Shown here: piece by piece, positions 23,188 to 32,032 of the stretch
Position numbering within the stretch: the first letter of the stretch is position 1
Layout: each line of letters opens with the position of its first letter
NCBI GenBank assembly: GCA_029560585.1
Contig: JAKQKQ010000209.1
Location: 1-47,250 of the forward strand
Direction: 5' to 3'
DNA from: Verrucomicrobiota bacterium
GTDB taxonomy: Bacteria > Verrucomicrobiota > Verrucomicrobiia > JADLBR01
Length of the DNA: 47,250 nucleotides
Position numbers and translations under genes: made by a program
Notes under the pieces: generated by a model
Seen by the model: only the letters and a program-made list of their open reading frames with translations
The model's database searches: none
Told to the model about the DNA's origin: nothing

Positions 23188-24441
23188 ATGGCCGAGTCGC
23201 GACGTTACATTTTCGTGCCGCTGGGGAGCGCGGGGGACGTGAACCCGCTGCTCTGGCTCGCGAGATTGGCCGCGGCCCGCGGGCACGATGTCGTGGTGAT
23301 CACGCACGCGGCGGTGTCGGACCTGTCGCGGGCGGCGGGATTTCGGACGGTGCCCGTCGGCAGGGGGGAGGATATTGATCGGATCATCCGGGACCCGGAC
23401 ATCTGGCATCCGGATCGCGCGTTCGTGCTGCTGGCAACCCAGCTGCCGATCTGGGCTCGGCACATGATTCCCGTCATCCGCGAAGAGATAGTTCCGGACC
23501 GCACGGTGATCGTGGCGGGCGGAATTGCATTTGGGGCGCGGATCGTGGCGGAGGCGCATCGGATTCCGGTCGTGACCGTCCAGTTGCAGCCCGCGGTGTT
23601 CATGGGAGCCGATGATGCGCCCGTCATGCGTTTCGGTCTAGAATGGATGAAAAGGATGCCGCGTTGGGTGCGCGGCTTGTTCTTCGGCCTAGTCCACTGG
23701 CGGGTAGACCAACTGATGCGAGGTCCGATCAACGCGCTCCGTGCGGAATGTGGCCTGCGACAGCCAATCCGCGGCGTGATGCGCGATTGGTGGATGTCGC
23801 CGGATCGCGTGCTGGCGATGTTTCCGGAGTGGTTTGCCCCGCGGCACGCGGATTGGCCGCGACAGACGATGCTGACGCGATTCCCTCTTTATGATCTGGG
23901 GGATGCAAGGCCGGTGCCCCGGGAATTGGAGGTATTTCTGGGCGAGGGCGATCCACCGGTGCTGGTCACCCCTGGCTCGGCGAACGCGCACGCCCGGGAG
24001 TTTCTCGCGGAGTCCGCCGAGGCGTGCAGGCGAATCGGTCGCCGCGCGCTGCTGGTGACGCGATTTCCCGAACAGCTCCCCTCATCGCTGCCGACCGATT
24101 CGGCATGTTTCGATTACGTTCCCTTCGGACAGGTATTCGGGCGGTGTGCGGCCGTGGTGCATCACGCGGGGATCGGCACGTCCTCGCAGGCGCTGGCCGC
24201 AGGGGTGCCCCAGCTCCTCATGCCCATGAGCCACGACCAGCCCGACACCGCATGGAGGCTCAGGCAACTGGGCGTTGCCGAGTCCCTGCGCCCGCGCGTG
24301 TTTCGCGCCAGGGCCGTCGCCGATGCGCTTGCGCGGTTGATCGGGTCCCGGCCGGTCGCCGCGGCATGCCAGAGCATCAAGGATCGGATGGCCGCGCAGA
24401 TGGCGCCGGATAAGGTGGCGGACCTGTTGGAAGTGGGTTGA
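23188..24441 (+). CDS. GT1-type glycosyltransferase (UDP-glucuronosyl/glucosyltransferase fold)
   Basis: A cytoplasmic GT-B enzyme of 417 residues that would move a sugar from a nucleotide donor to a lipid or small molecule. The N-terminal domain begins YIFVPLGSAGDVNPLLWLA and GHDVVVITHA, typical for the family. The C-terminal domain has PPVLVTPGSANAH and the donor-binding signature VHHAGIGTSSQALAAGVPQ followed by MSHDQPDTAWRL. The ATG at 23188 was chosen because the family motif starts seven residues later; the open frame further upstream covers repeat modules. Acceptor unknown; sterol- or macrolide-type substrates occur in relatives. Confidence 0.85.
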   Translation: MAESRRYIFVPLGSAGDVNPLLWLARLAAARGHDVVVITHAAVSDLSRAAGFRTVPVGRGEDIDRIIRDPDIWHPDRAFVLLATQLPIWARHMIPVIREEIVPDRTVIVAGGIAFGARIVAEAHRIPVVTVQLQPAVFMGADDAPVMRFGLEWMKRMPRWVRGLFFGLVHWRVDQLMRGPINALRAECGLRQPIRGVMRDWWMSPDRVLAMFPEWFAPRHADWPRQTMLTRFPLYDLGDARPVPRELEVFLGEGDPPVLVTPGSANAHAREFLAESAEACRRIGRRALLVTRFPEQLPSSLPTDSACFDYVPFGQVFGRCAAVVHHAGIGTSSQALAAGVPQLLMPMSHDQPDTAWRLRQLGVAESLRPRVFRARAVADALARLIGSRPVAAACQSIKDRMAAQMAPDKVADLLEVG

Positions 24442-24486
24442 GGGCATGGATCTGATCCGCGGTCTCCGATGAACCTGGGCACGGGT

Positions 24487-24502
24487 GGCGTCCCTCCCGG
24501 CT
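24487..24502. repeat. Half of palindromic module B
   Basis: GGCGTCCCTCCCGGCT matches the right half of module B at 20056-20072. It lies in the 75-base gap between the converging ends of the glycosyltransferase and hydrolase genes. Confidence 0.5.
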
Positions 24503-24516
24503 ATTCTCGTGTGGCC

Positions 24517-26487
24517 TCAGCGGACGATGGGCTTCCAGCGCTCGTCGAAGAAGCCGGTCTCAACGATCTTGCCGGGCCAATTGGCATCGGGCGGTGTCTT
24601 TAAATCGACGATGGCCCAGTCCGGGAGTTTCGGGGTCTGCTGGGCATTGTTGAGTGCGGCGGCCTCGCGGAACGTGAATCCGCTATTGATGACGACGTAG
24701 CGATCTGGATTGAGGGGATTCGGGAAGATGAGGATCGGCGCGTGGGTTTTCACATCATAGGACTGGCCGCCGATGCTCACGCCGCGGATGTCCCATTTGA
24801 GGGGGAGCTTGTCGAGGATCCGGCGGATCATGGCGTTGCTGTTTGGGTCGCCCCAGAGGATGAGGTTCGAGCCGGTGATGTCGGCGGGCGTGACCGAGGT
24901 GTCGCGCGTGACGCGCGCGTCGCCGCGGAACACCTGGCGCCACTGCACGATCGCGCGTTCGAGTTCGGATTTCGTCCAGTCCTCAATCGCCTTGTTCGTG
25001 GATCGGCCGGTAGGCGCGACGAAGATGAACGAATCCATGAAGGCGTGATCGATCGGGCCGCACAGGCCGGGGCGTTTCAGAAGGGTGCCCTTGGGCGGTG
25101 CGACGGGACCCGCCGCCCAACGCGCGCCCTCCATGTGAAAGCGCGCGCCGTCCTTCGACCACGCCGCTGGGACTTCCTGCCCATCGAGGACGACCTTCTT
25201 GAGCGCTGGCCCGGCGGACGGCGGATCGAAACGGACCGCGGTGACGTTGCGGGTCTTGGCGACGATGCGGTCGGCGGCGAGTTCTGCTGTCAGGTCGGCG
25301 CGCTCCCAGTGTTTGGCGAGGCCCTCGATCTCGACCCATGCCATGCGCGGGTAGACGAGGGTGTAAGTGGTGAAGCGGACTTTCTTGGGCTCTGGGTCGC
25401 GGCCTTTTTCGGCGGCTGCGGTGACGAGTTCCTCGATCTTCGGCTTGGCGTCGGGGTGATACTTGTGGCCCGTATCGGGGCCGATGATGTGTGGGATGGT
25501 GAGCCCTTCCTCGGCGAGGTAGCGGATCATGATGTCGGCGGCCTGCTTCTGGCCGTCCTTTTCGCCGGAGTAGGCGACGGTGGTGCAGTTTGCGAGATTC
25601 GCGGCGGAGAGGGTCGAGTCATACCATCGCCAGAGCGTCTGCTCCCACTCGGGCGGCATTGGCCTATCGGGCGCGGTGCCCAATTTCAGGAACTCTTTGG
25701 ACTCCCCAAAACCGGCGCCGGGTGCCGCGGCCGCCCAGTGTGAGGCGAAGTGCGTCGCGAATTGCCACGTGCTGCCACCGCCCATGCTAAATCCCCGGAC
25801 CACGAGACGGTCCATGTCGATGGGGTAATGCTTGCGGGCGTCCTCCAGCGCCTCGAACAGGTCGATCTCGCCCGCGAACTTGTTCGCGCAGCAGTAGCGG
25901 CCATAGAGATGCAGGACGAACGCGCCGGGTGGCGTGAACTCGCCCCGGTTGGTCATGCGTTGATTCAGGAAGTCCAGCTCCGAGAGCTTCTCCCCGCGGC
26001 CGTGGCACCAGAAGTCGAGGCGGCGCGGCTTGGTGTCCCCGGGTTTCCAGTCGTCCGGAACGATCATCCCGTACGGCTGGATGGAGCCGTCGATCTTCGA
26101 GCAGTAGGCGCGGACCACGAGGCCGGTGGATGCATCCCACGACGTCTTGCCAGTGCTGAATTCCTCCGCGCGCCGGCGACCGATCTCCAAGAGGTTCTTG
26201 GCGACGGCGACCTGTTTGGTGTCGAAGAACTCGTCGTAGCGCAGCGCCCAATCCACCGCCTTGTGGAAGATCTGAACGTCCGGCAACTGTGCGACCGCCT
26301 GTGGCCGTGTGATGAGGGAGGACCTGAGCGAGGCGATCCGCTTTGCGAGGGATTCGACCCCCGCGGCGAGATCGGATCGGTCCTTCTCGGGGATCGCGAC
26401 GCCGGGCGGCGGGACGCGGCGGACGGTTTGGGGTTCGGCCGCGGGGCAGGATGTGGCGATGAGGCACGCGCAGAGGAGTTTTTTCAT
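24517..26487 (-). CDS. Exported alpha/beta-hydrolase (prolyl-oligopeptidase/esterase type)
   Basis: A 656-residue exported hydrolase. A signal peptide (MKKLLCACLIATSCPAAE) is followed by a helical N-terminal region (about 20-130), then an alpha/beta-hydrolase domain with nucleophile motif RGFSMGGGSTW (GxSxGG), preceded by ALEDARKHYPIDMDRLVV, and a likely catalytic His in GPDTGHKYHPDAK. A C-terminal region of about 270 residues includes a second Rossmann-like part (NLILWGDPNSNAMIRRIL). The order resembles large 'prolyl oligopeptidase family' and acetyl-xylan-esterase-like proteins of Planctomycetes and Verrucomicrobia. The ATG at 26487 gives the signal peptide directly; the frame upstream is unlikely to be translated. 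Substrate unknown. Confidence 0.82.
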   Translation of the reverse strand: MKKLLCACLIATSCPAAEPQTVRRVPPPGVAIPEKDRSDLAAGVESLAKRIASLRSSLITRPQAVAQLPDVQIFHKAVDWALRYDEFFDTKQVAVAKNLLEIGRRRAEEFSTGKTSWDASTGLVVRAYCSKIDGSIQPYGMIVPDDWKPGDTKPRRLDFWCHGRGEKLSELDFLNQRMTNRGEFTPPGAFVLHLYGRYCCANKFAGEIDLFEALEDARKHYPIDMDRLVVRGFSMGGGSTWQFATHFASHWAAAAPGAGFGESKEFLKLGTAPDRPMPPEWEQTLWRWYDSTLSAANLANCTTVAYSGEKDGQKQAADIMIRYLAEEGLTIPHIIGPDTGHKYHPDAKPKIEELVTAAAEKGRDPEPKKVRFTTYTLVYPRMAWVEIEGLAKHWERADLTAELAADRIVAKTRNVTAVRFDPPSAGPALKKVVLDGQEVPAAWSKDGARFHMEGARWAAGPVAPPKGTLLKRPGLCGPIDHAFMDSFIFVAPTGRSTNKAIEDWTKSELERAIVQWRQVFRGDARVTRDTSVTPADITGSNLILWGDPNSNAMIRRILDKLPLKWDIRGVSIGGQSYDVKTHAPILIFPNPLNPDRYVVINSGFTFREAAALNNAQQTPKLPDWAIVDLKTPPDANWPGKIVETGFFDERWKPIVR

Positions 26488-26641
26488 TGGTTTGAACGAA
26501 GAACGATACTCTTTAGGTCCCCAGACATGGTCAACGCTATTCCGGGTGTGGTGGTGGCGGAGTGCCGGGTCGCCGGGTTGGGGGTCGGGCATGACGGGAT
26601 AGTTTTTGCGGCGGCCAGAAACCAGCTAGGAGTTGAAAGCC

Positions 26642-26980
26642 ATGAATGAAATTGCGTTGCGATGTGCGGTGGTGGCCGTGGCCGCGTGGGCGATCGCGCG
26701 AGTCCCGGAGGCGCAGGGCGCGCCATCTGGCCGGGAGCTATTCACGAAGAACTGCGCCCAGTGCCACGGAAAGGATGGCCACGGGTTCACGCCTATGGGG
26801 AAGCAATTGCGGATCAAGGATCTGACGGCAAGCAAATTGGGGGACGCCCAGATACGCACACAGATCATGGACGGGACAAAGGATGCCAAGGGAACGGTCA
26901 GGATGGCGGCATTCAAAGATAAGATTTCTGTTGAGGACGTGGAGCAGCTCGTGGCCTTCGTGAAGAGCCTGCGGCACTAG
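26642..26980 (+). CDS. Small exported c-type cytochrome
   Basis: A 112-residue protein with a signal peptide (IALRCAVVAVAAWAIARVPEA) and one haem-attachment motif CAQCH at about residues 38-42 (ELFTKNCAQCHGKDGHG). A Met that could be the distal ligand lies in GTVRMAAF. It ends with the usual helix VEQLVAFVKSLRH. It is a class I mono-haem cytochrome that would carry electrons outside the cytoplasm. The start was chosen because AGGAG lies 9 bases before the ATG; an in-frame TTG at 26633 is less likely. It stands alone on its strand between the hydrolase and the sulfatase. Confidence 0.88.
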   Translation: MNEIALRCAVVAVAAWAIARVPEAQGAPSGRELFTKNCAQCHGKDGHGFTPMGKQLRIKDLTASKLGDAQIRTQIMDGTKDAKGTVRMAAFKDKISVEDVEQLVAFVKSLRH

Positions 26981-27105
26981 CCGGAAAATAGGGCGTAACG
27001 ACCGAGTAGCGAAGGGCTTGCGCCCTTCGGCGTAGGTCGGGGCGTTCGCCCAAGCCGGGATGTTGGTAAAATCGCCTCTGGCGATCGGCTTGGCTACGAT
27101 TTTCC

Positions 27106-27138
27106 GCCCCGGTGGTCCGGCAGCCGCCGGATGGGATC
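27106..27138. repeat. Module A2 (CCGGTGGTCC... palindrome)
   Basis: GCCCCGGTGGTCCGGCAGCC then GCCGGATGGGATC; the reverse complement occurs at 38540-38571 with few changes. It stands before module A here but on the other side of A in the second copy. Confidence 0.75.
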
Positions 27139-27147
27139 TGGTTCGAA

Positions 27148-27221
27148 AATTCAGATGCCGGGCAGTAGGAGCCTGCTTGCAGGCGATCCCATGCGCGAAT
27201 CGCGCGCAAGCGCGCTCCTAC
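27148..27221. repeat. Module A, 74-base nested palindrome
   Basis: The sequence starts AATTCAGATGCCGGGCAGTA and contains GTAGGAGC at 27165-27172 pairing with GCTCCTAC at 27214-27221, around inner hairpins CCTGCTTGCAGG and GCGCGCAAGCGCGC. It matches the reverse complement of 38579-38652 almost base for base, 11 kb away. Confidence 0.8.
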
Positions 27222-27407
27222 GTCTCATATTTACCCTCGATGGTGCCCCTAATGCCCACCGTCGGGCGGGCGGCCGGGAATGATGTCTGACCTAAGACTT
27301 CGCGCGCGTTTGGTGCCTCGCAGAGACGCCCCACAAGTCGTGTGGGACGCGGCAACGGGCGTCGAGTTTCCCCATGAATGATGCGGCGCGAGCCGTGAGG
27401 CTCTGCA

Positions 27408-28889
27408 CTAAGGCGCGCGAGGCGCCGACGGTTGCGTGCGCCTGGGGCGCTTGGTATAGTCGGGCCGCTCGATGCGTTTTCCTTCGGCGCCGGTGAATTT
27501 CCACGCGGGCCAAGTGGGGCCTTCCGATCGGACCTCCGCGTATTTGCGTTCGAGCAGGCCGCGGAGTTCGCGGAACTTGTCGGGATTTGCCGTGGCGAGG
27601 TCTTTGGATTCCCCGATGTCATTGCGGAGGTTGTACAGTTCGAAGGTGGACAGTTCGGCGGTCTTGAAATCGCGCTCATCCGCGTCGGTGATGTCGTTGG
27701 TCGGTCGGCCCTGCGGTGGCTTGTCCAGGGTTGCGAGGATTTTCCAGTCGCCGACGCGCATGGCGACCTTGGGCGCACTGGTCGCGCGATTGAAGTGCCA
27801 GTAGAGGGGGACCGTGCGTTTCAGGGGGCGGCCTTCGAAGATCGGCAACAGGCTGGTCCCATCCATGGCCCTGTCGCTGGGTGGTGCGATTCCGGCCAGA
27901 TCGCAGGCGGTGGGGAGGAAATCGACGCCGCAGGCGGGCTCGTCGCTGACGGAGCCGGGCTTGATATGACCCGGCCAGCGGAGGATGCCCGGGACCCGGA
28001 TGCCGCCCTCGTACAGTGACCCTTTCTTGTCCCGGAGCGGTCCGGCGGAGCCGTGGGGATGCTGGGGCGTGATCGCTGGCCCGTTGTCGCTGGTGAAGAA
28101 GACGAGGGTCTTATTGGTGAGTCGCTGGGCATGGAGTTCGGCCATCAGGCGGCCGAATGCGTCATCCATCTGGGTGATGTTGCCGTGGTGGGCGGAATAG
28201 CTGGGGTCGTCAGAGGGGTAGAGCGCGGTGTGACGGGGCGCGGTGGCGATCGGCTCGTGTGGCTCGTGAAAGCAGAGGTACAGGAAGAAAGGTTTGTCCT
28301 TGTCCCTGATTTCGCGGAGCCAGCGGATGGCCTCGTCCGCTACGATGTCGGCCGAATAGCCCTGCAGCTTGCCGACCGCGGTGCCATTGCGGACGAAATT
28401 GTCGGGATCGCGGTGCGAGGGCAGGGCGATGTTCTGGGTGGAGAACCAGTATTCGAATCCGTGGTCGCCGGGCTGCGGTTGCCCCGGGAGGGTGAGCCCG
28501 CCATTGAGGTGCCACTTGCCCGAGTGGCAGGTGGCATAGCCAGCCTGACGGAGGAGCGTCGCCACGGTGATCTCGGTGGATCGCACGTGGACCGGCGAAT
28601 CTTGGGGGATCCAGTTGCGCACGCCCACGCGCGTCGGTGTGCGGCCGGTCATGAGCGCCGTGCGCGCGGGCGAGCAGTTCGCGTGGCCGGCGTAGCAACT
28701 CGTGAGCCGCAGCCCTTCGGTGGCAAGACGGTCCAGATTTGGCGTGTGCAGATCTTTTGCGCCGAAGCAGGCGAGGTCCCCGTAGCCCAGGTCATCGGCG
28801 AGCGCCAGGACGATGTTGGGCCGTTCCGCGGCGGGCGTTGAGATCGGGAGCAGGACGAGGGCGAGCAGCCAAAGGATGGCGGTTTTCAT
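27408..28889 (-). CDS. Exported type I sulfatase
   Basis: A 493-residue arylsulfatase-family enzyme that would cleave sulfate esters from polysaccharides or other substrates in the periplasm or outside. A signal peptide (AILWLLALVLLPISTPAA) precedes the metal-site motif ADDLGYGD (Asp32, Asp33) and the C-x-P-x-R motif NCSPARTALMTGR, in which Cys72 would be converted to formylglycine. A further metal site appears in FFTSDNGP, and SGKWHLNGG carries conserved Lys and His. Length is normal. The Cys type needs a formylglycine-generating enzyme; the FGE-fold protein at 17907 lacks one expected cysteine, so the true one is probably elsewhere. It is divergent from the ceramidase-like gene, 127 bases away. 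Confidence 0.92.
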   Translation of the reverse strand: MKTAILWLLALVLLPISTPAAERPNIVLALADDLGYGDLACFGAKDLHTPNLDRLATEGLRLTSCYAGHANCSPARTALMTGRTPTRVGVRNWIPQDSPVHVRSTEITVATLLRQAGYATCHSGKWHLNGGLTLPGQPQPGDHGFEYWFSTQNIALPSHRDPDNFVRNGTAVGKLQGYSADIVADEAIRWLREIRDKDKPFFLYLCFHEPHEPIATAPRHTALYPSDDPSYSAHHGNITQMDDAFGRLMAELHAQRLTNKTLVFFTSDNGPAITPQHPHGSAGPLRDKKGSLYEGGIRVPGILRWPGHIKPGSVSDEPACGVDFLPTACDLAGIAPPSDRAMDGTSLLPIFEGRPLKRTVPLYWHFNRATSAPKVAMRVGDWKILATLDKPPQGRPTNDITDADERDFKTAELSTFELYNLRNDIGESKDLATANPDKFRELRGLLERKYAEVRSEGPTWPAWKFTGAEGKRIERPDYTKRPRRTQPSAPRAP

Positions 28890-29016
28890 AGGCGCTAATG
28901 AGGCAATCTATGGGCGTCGTGGAAATTTGGTAGGCATAAAACCTCTGGGCGTGGCCGACGGTCGCGCGGGCTGGCGCTTGTGGGGCGGCGGTGCCGTGCA
29001 TATGCTGCCAGGTAAG

Positions 29017-30396
29017 ATGTGCCAAAGAAACTATTGGCTCTCAAGAGCCACACATTATCCCATCATCGGTCTCATGCTGCTGCTCGCGTCTGTCGCGGGC
29101 GATGCCCGGGCGCAGGAGCCACCGGGCTGGCGGGCGGGGGTGGCGAACGCCCGGATCACGCCGCAGACATCGCTCTGGATGGCGGGCTACGCCTCCCGCA
29201 AGAAGCCGTCCGAAGGGGTGGCCCTCGATCTCAATGCAAAGTGCCTGGCCCTCGACGATGGGTCTGGCTCGCACCTCGTGATCGTCACCCTCGATCTCAT
29301 TGGCGTTCCGCGCGACTTGCGGGATGCGATCGAGCGGCACGCGCGCCAAAAGTGGGATCTCCCATCGGCGGCTTTGCTGATGAACGCGTCGCACACCCAC
29401 TGCGGGCCGGAGTTGCGCCCGGATCGGCTGGATGGCTCCGCGGCGGGAGATGAAGAACGGAAGGCCGGCGGGGCTTATTACGAGGGGTTGAAGGCGACGC
29501 TGTGCGGCCTGATCGATCGGGCGATCGGTGCGTTGGCGCCGGCGAAGCTTGAGTTTTTTCATGCGCGTGCGGGTTTTGCGATGAATCGGCGCAGGCCGAC
29601 GGAGAAAGGCTACATCAACGCGCCGTATCCCGATGGCCCTGTCGACCACGCCGTGCCGGTCTTGCGCGTGTCGGGGGCGGATGGCTCGCCGCGGGCCCTG
29701 CTCTTCGGATACGCGTGCCACAACACGACCCTCAACTACTTCAAGTTCTGTGGCGATTACGCCGGCTTCGCGCAGCGCGACATCGAGGCGGCGCACCCGG
29801 GCGTCACGGCGCTGTTTGCGATTGGCTGCGGCGCGGACCAGAACCCGTACCCGCGCGGCACGGAAGAGCAGGCGCAGCAGCATGGGCGGGCGCTGGCGAA
29901 CGGCGTGGAGGCGGCCCTGCTCACCGTCCCGAAGCCCATTCGGGGTCCGCTGAAGATCGGGCTCAAAGAGATATCCCTTGATTTCGCGCCCGCCCCGTCG
30001 CGCGCGGAGTTGGAGAAGATTGCGATAGAAAGCAAAGATCCCGACCGGGGGCACGCGCGGCGGTTGCTTCAGGAGCTTGATCGCGAGGGCAAGATCCGTT
30101 CCACTTACCCGTACCTCGTGCAGGTGATCCGGTTCGACGACGATCTGACGGTGGTGGCCCTGGCGGGAGAGGTTGTCGTGGATTATTCACTCCGCCTCAA
30201 ACGCGAGCTGGCGGGACCGGCCGTGTGGCTGATGGGTTATTCCAATGACGTCTTCGGATACGTGCCATCGGTCCGCGTCCTGAAGGAGGGGGGCTATGAG
30301 GCGGGTGGGGCGATGCACTATACGTCGTTGCCGGGGCCCTTCGCCGAGAGCATCGAGGAGAAAATCATCGCCGCGGTCCATGAATTAGCGCGGTGA
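29017..30396 (+). CDS. Exported neutral/alkaline ceramidase-like hydrolase
   Basis: A protein of about 459 residues. A signal peptide (HYPIIGLMLLLASVAGDARA) leads into the N-terminal domain of neutral/alkaline non-lysosomal ceramidases: WRAGVANARITPQTSLWMAG, HLVIVTLDLIGVP, ALLMNASHTHCGPEL with likely zinc-binding histidines, FGYACHNTTLNYF and AIGCGADQNPYPRG. The family's C-terminal domain is short or missing. In environmental PVC bacteria such proteins often have no proven ceramide substrate, so a general amidase/esterase role cannot be excluded. The ATG at 29017 follows AGGTAAG; an ATG at 29002 is also in frame and only five codons longer. It is divergent from the sulfatase. Confidence 0.85.
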   Translation: MCQRNYWLSRATHYPIIGLMLLLASVAGDARAQEPPGWRAGVANARITPQTSLWMAGYASRKKPSEGVALDLNAKCLALDDGSGSHLVIVTLDLIGVPRDLRDAIERHARQKWDLPSAALLMNASHTHCGPELRPDRLDGSAAGDEERKAGGAYYEGLKATLCGLIDRAIGALAPAKLEFFHARAGFAMNRRRPTEKGYINAPYPDGPVDHAVPVLRVSGADGSPRALLFGYACHNTTLNYFKFCGDYAGFAQRDIEAAHPGVTALFAIGCGADQNPYPRGTEEQAQQHGRALANGVEAALLTVPKPIRGPLKIGLKEISLDFAPAPSRAELEKIAIESKDPDRGHARRLLQELDREGKIRSTYPYLVQVIRFDDDLTVVALAGEVVVDYSLRLKRELAGPAVWLMGYSNDVFGYVPSVRVLKEGGYEAGGAMHYTSLPGPFAESIEEKIIAAVHELAR

Positions 30397-30463
30397 GCAC
30401 GTGCCCGCGGCCGGGCGAGCCGCGCATGCCGGGTTGGCCCAGATGTCGCGCGGCTGGTGAATC

Positions 30464-30490
30464 GCGGACGCCGGGGACGGCGTCATGCCC
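30464..30490. repeat. Palindromic module B
   Basis: GCGGACGCCGGGGACGGCGT then CATGCCC, one base different in the core from the copy at 20042. It lies in the 108-base gap between two converging genes. Confidence 0.7.
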
Positions 30491-30504
30491 ACCTCAGTGG
30501 GTTC

Positions 30505-31695
30505 TTACCAGATCGCAACGACAGTGCCGTCCTCGGTGGCGACGAATATCTTCCCGGCGCCGACGGCGGGCGAGGCCGATATCGGACTGCCGAGATCGAT
30601 AGCGAGGACTTCTTTTCCGTCCGAGAGCGCGACGATGTACAGGCGGCCGTCGCGGGAGGCGACGATGACGCGATCCCCACAGATCACGGGGGAGGCGTCG
30701 ATATGGCCGCGGGTTGTGAAGCTCCAGATGAGCTTTCCGGAAGCGGCATCGAGGCAGTGCAGGCGCTTGTCTCGACCACCGATGACGATGCGGCCACCGG
30801 AAACCGCCGGCGACGAAAAGAACCCTTCCTTGGACTCGTATTTCCAGATGATCTGGCAGGCCCCCACATCGACGCAGAGGACCTCGCCGCCATAACATCC
30901 CACGTAGAAACGACCGTCGGCCATGGCGCCGCCCGCCGCAACGTACGACCCGGCCTCCACGGCGTGGCCCTGCCGACCGGTCGCCACGTCGATCACGCGG
31001 ATCAGTCCGTCGCAGCCGCCGACGACCGTGCGGCCACCGGCGACCGCGGGCGTGGCGTTCACGTAGCCATCCGTCTCGAAAGACCAGACGACGGCCCCGG
31101 TGGCGGCATCGGCGCAGCGGAGGGAGTTGTCGTGGCTGCCAAAGAGCACGCGGAGGCCCCCGTCGGGCACTTGGAATGGCACGGCGCCGCCGACGATCTT
31201 GTCGCCAGTCGCGCATTGCCATTTGGGCCGCCCCGTGGCGGCATCCAGCGCGCGAAGGGTGCCTCCCTCATCCCCGATGATGACGAGGCCATCGCAGAGC
31301 AGGGGGGCCGCCTCGATGGCGCCATCGGCGGCAGATTCCCAGAGAAGGCGGCCCGCTGTTTCGTCCAGGGCGCGAAGCTTGCCGTCATCCGATCCGAAGA
31401 CCACCCTGCCATCGGCGATCGCGGGTTGCGATTTGATCCCGTCACCGGCCCGGCAGGTCCAACGTATCCGGGGCGAGTCGCCGATCGAACCCGCGGCCAC
31501 GCCCCGGAGGTCGGGGGAACCCCTGAACATCGGCCAGGATGCCCCGGGGAGCGGTTGGGGCCGCGCCCCGTGACGTGCGCCACCGCCGCAACCCCCCAGC
31601 GCGAGCGCGATGGCCACCGCCACGGGCCCGAGGAAGGACCGGTTCCGCGCCGCATCGCCGACCGCCGGCAGGAGGTTAGTCGCTCTACCCAGCAT
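30505..31695 (-). CDS. PQQ-type beta-propeller lipoprotein
   Basis: A 396-residue protein with a lipoprotein signal (AVAIALALGGC, lipid-anchored Cys36) and about seven to eight PQQ-like propeller repeats such as KSQPAIADGRVVFGSDDGKL, RALDETAGRLLWES, AAPLLCDGLVIIGDEGG and SSPAVSGGRIVIGGRDKR. It resembles BamB, the outer-membrane assembly lipoprotein, and the many 'outer membrane protein assembly factor BamB family' proteins of PVC bacteria. The start at 31695 was chosen because it gives the lipoprotein signal; the open frame further upstream crosses a palindromic element. No catalytic or cofactor role is visible. It converges with the ceramidase-like gene. Confidence 0.87.
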   Translation of the reverse strand: MLGRATNLLPAVGDAARNRSFLGPVAVAIALALGGCGGGARHGARPQPLPGASWPMFRGSPDLRGVAAGSIGDSPRIRWTCRAGDGIKSQPAIADGRVVFGSDDGKLRALDETAGRLLWESAADGAIEAAPLLCDGLVIIGDEGGTLRALDAATGRPKWQCATGDKIVGGAVPFQVPDGGLRVLFGSHDNSLRCADAATGAVVWSFETDGYVNATPAVAGGRTVVGGCDGLIRVIDVATGRQGHAVEAGSYVAAGGAMADGRFYVGCYGGEVLCVDVGACQIIWKYESKEGFFSSPAVSGGRIVIGGRDKRLHCLDAASGKLIWSFTTRGHIDASPVICGDRVIVASRDGRLYIVALSDGKEVLAIDLGSPISASPAVGAGKIFVATEDGTVVAIW

Positions 31696-32014
31696 CGCGG
31701 AAAAACGGTAGCCCACGAGACCCGCCCGTCCAGCGCGCTGTCCGCCCGTGCCGGGCTCCCCTCGCAGGGCCCTGGACCACGCCCCGCGTCGTGGAGTGCG
31801 GCGGCAACGCCGCCGCTTTTCGCGACCGGCGGAGCCGATCCGTCGCTGCGCGACGTGCCAAAGCGGCGACACGTCGCCGCACTCCAAAAGCTGGCGCCCC
31901 CTACGAGAGCCTTGGGCAACGCCGCCGCTTTTCGAAGGATCAGAGGTTGGGGGGATACGACGCTATTCTGGAGCGACCAATAGGAGAACCGTTTCCCTTG
32001 TCGTCGCCCAATAT
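31696..32014. other. Divergent gap with palindromic element and regulatory DNA, no gene
   Basis: The gap holds family D element 31792-31886 and a further scrap of it at 31917-31938 (GCAACGCCGCCGCTTTTCG). The Fur/PerR box and promoter of the next gene follow at 32015-32061. The promoter of the propeller gene should lie near 31700-31790; I could not place it. Confidence 0.55.
31792..31886. repeat. Family D branched palindromic element
   Basis: Outer arms TGGAGTGCGGCG (31792-31803) and CGCCGCACTCCA (31875-31886) pair perfectly. Inside come the hairpins GGCGGCAACGCCGCC, CCGGCGGAGCCG, GTCGCTGCGCGAC and GCGACACGTCGC, with GCTTT/AAAGC closing an inner stem. The architecture equals that of 15298-15441, and the right part is nearly identical to 20121-20194. 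Confidence 0.8.
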
Positions 32015-32029
32015 TTAGAACGATTCTAA
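32015..32029 (+). promoter_or_regulatory. Fur/PerR-type operator
   Basis: TTAGAACGATTCTAA is a 7-1-7 inverted repeat with a single mismatch to the PerR/Fur box TTAGAATnATTCTAA. It lies three bases upstream of a -35 element and 37 bases before the regulator's GTG codon. It most likely mediates self-control of the regulator gene and control of the downstream suf genes. Confidence 0.8.
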
Positions 32030-32032
32030 TTT

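Larger units (their letters stand above)
26981..27407. other. Convergent gap filled with palindromic modules
   Basis: Besides module A, the gap holds small hairpins GAAGGGCTTGCGCCCTTC (27016-27033), GGGGCGTTCGCCC (27040-27052) and ATCGCCTCTGGCGAT (27071-27085), and a palindrome CCGGCAGCCGCCGG (27117-27130). A C-like hairpin (CTCGCAGAGACGCCCCAC) lies near 27317-27334. No gene is seen. Confidence 0.6.

Noticed and set aside
24742-26649. Plus-strand frames of 333 and 299 codons
   Set aside because: They are antisense to the alpha/beta-hydrolase gene, which has a signal peptide and GxSxGG motif; the shadow translations show no motifs.
17907-28889. FGE-fold protein as the dedicated activator of the sulfatase
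   Set aside because: The genes are 8.5 kb apart and the second active-site Cys is not visible; kept only as an open question.
31695-31887. 64 extra N-terminal residues on the beta-propeller protein
   Set aside because: They are encoded by the palindromic element 31792-31886 and lack any protein character; the ATG at 31695 gives a clean lipoprotein signal.
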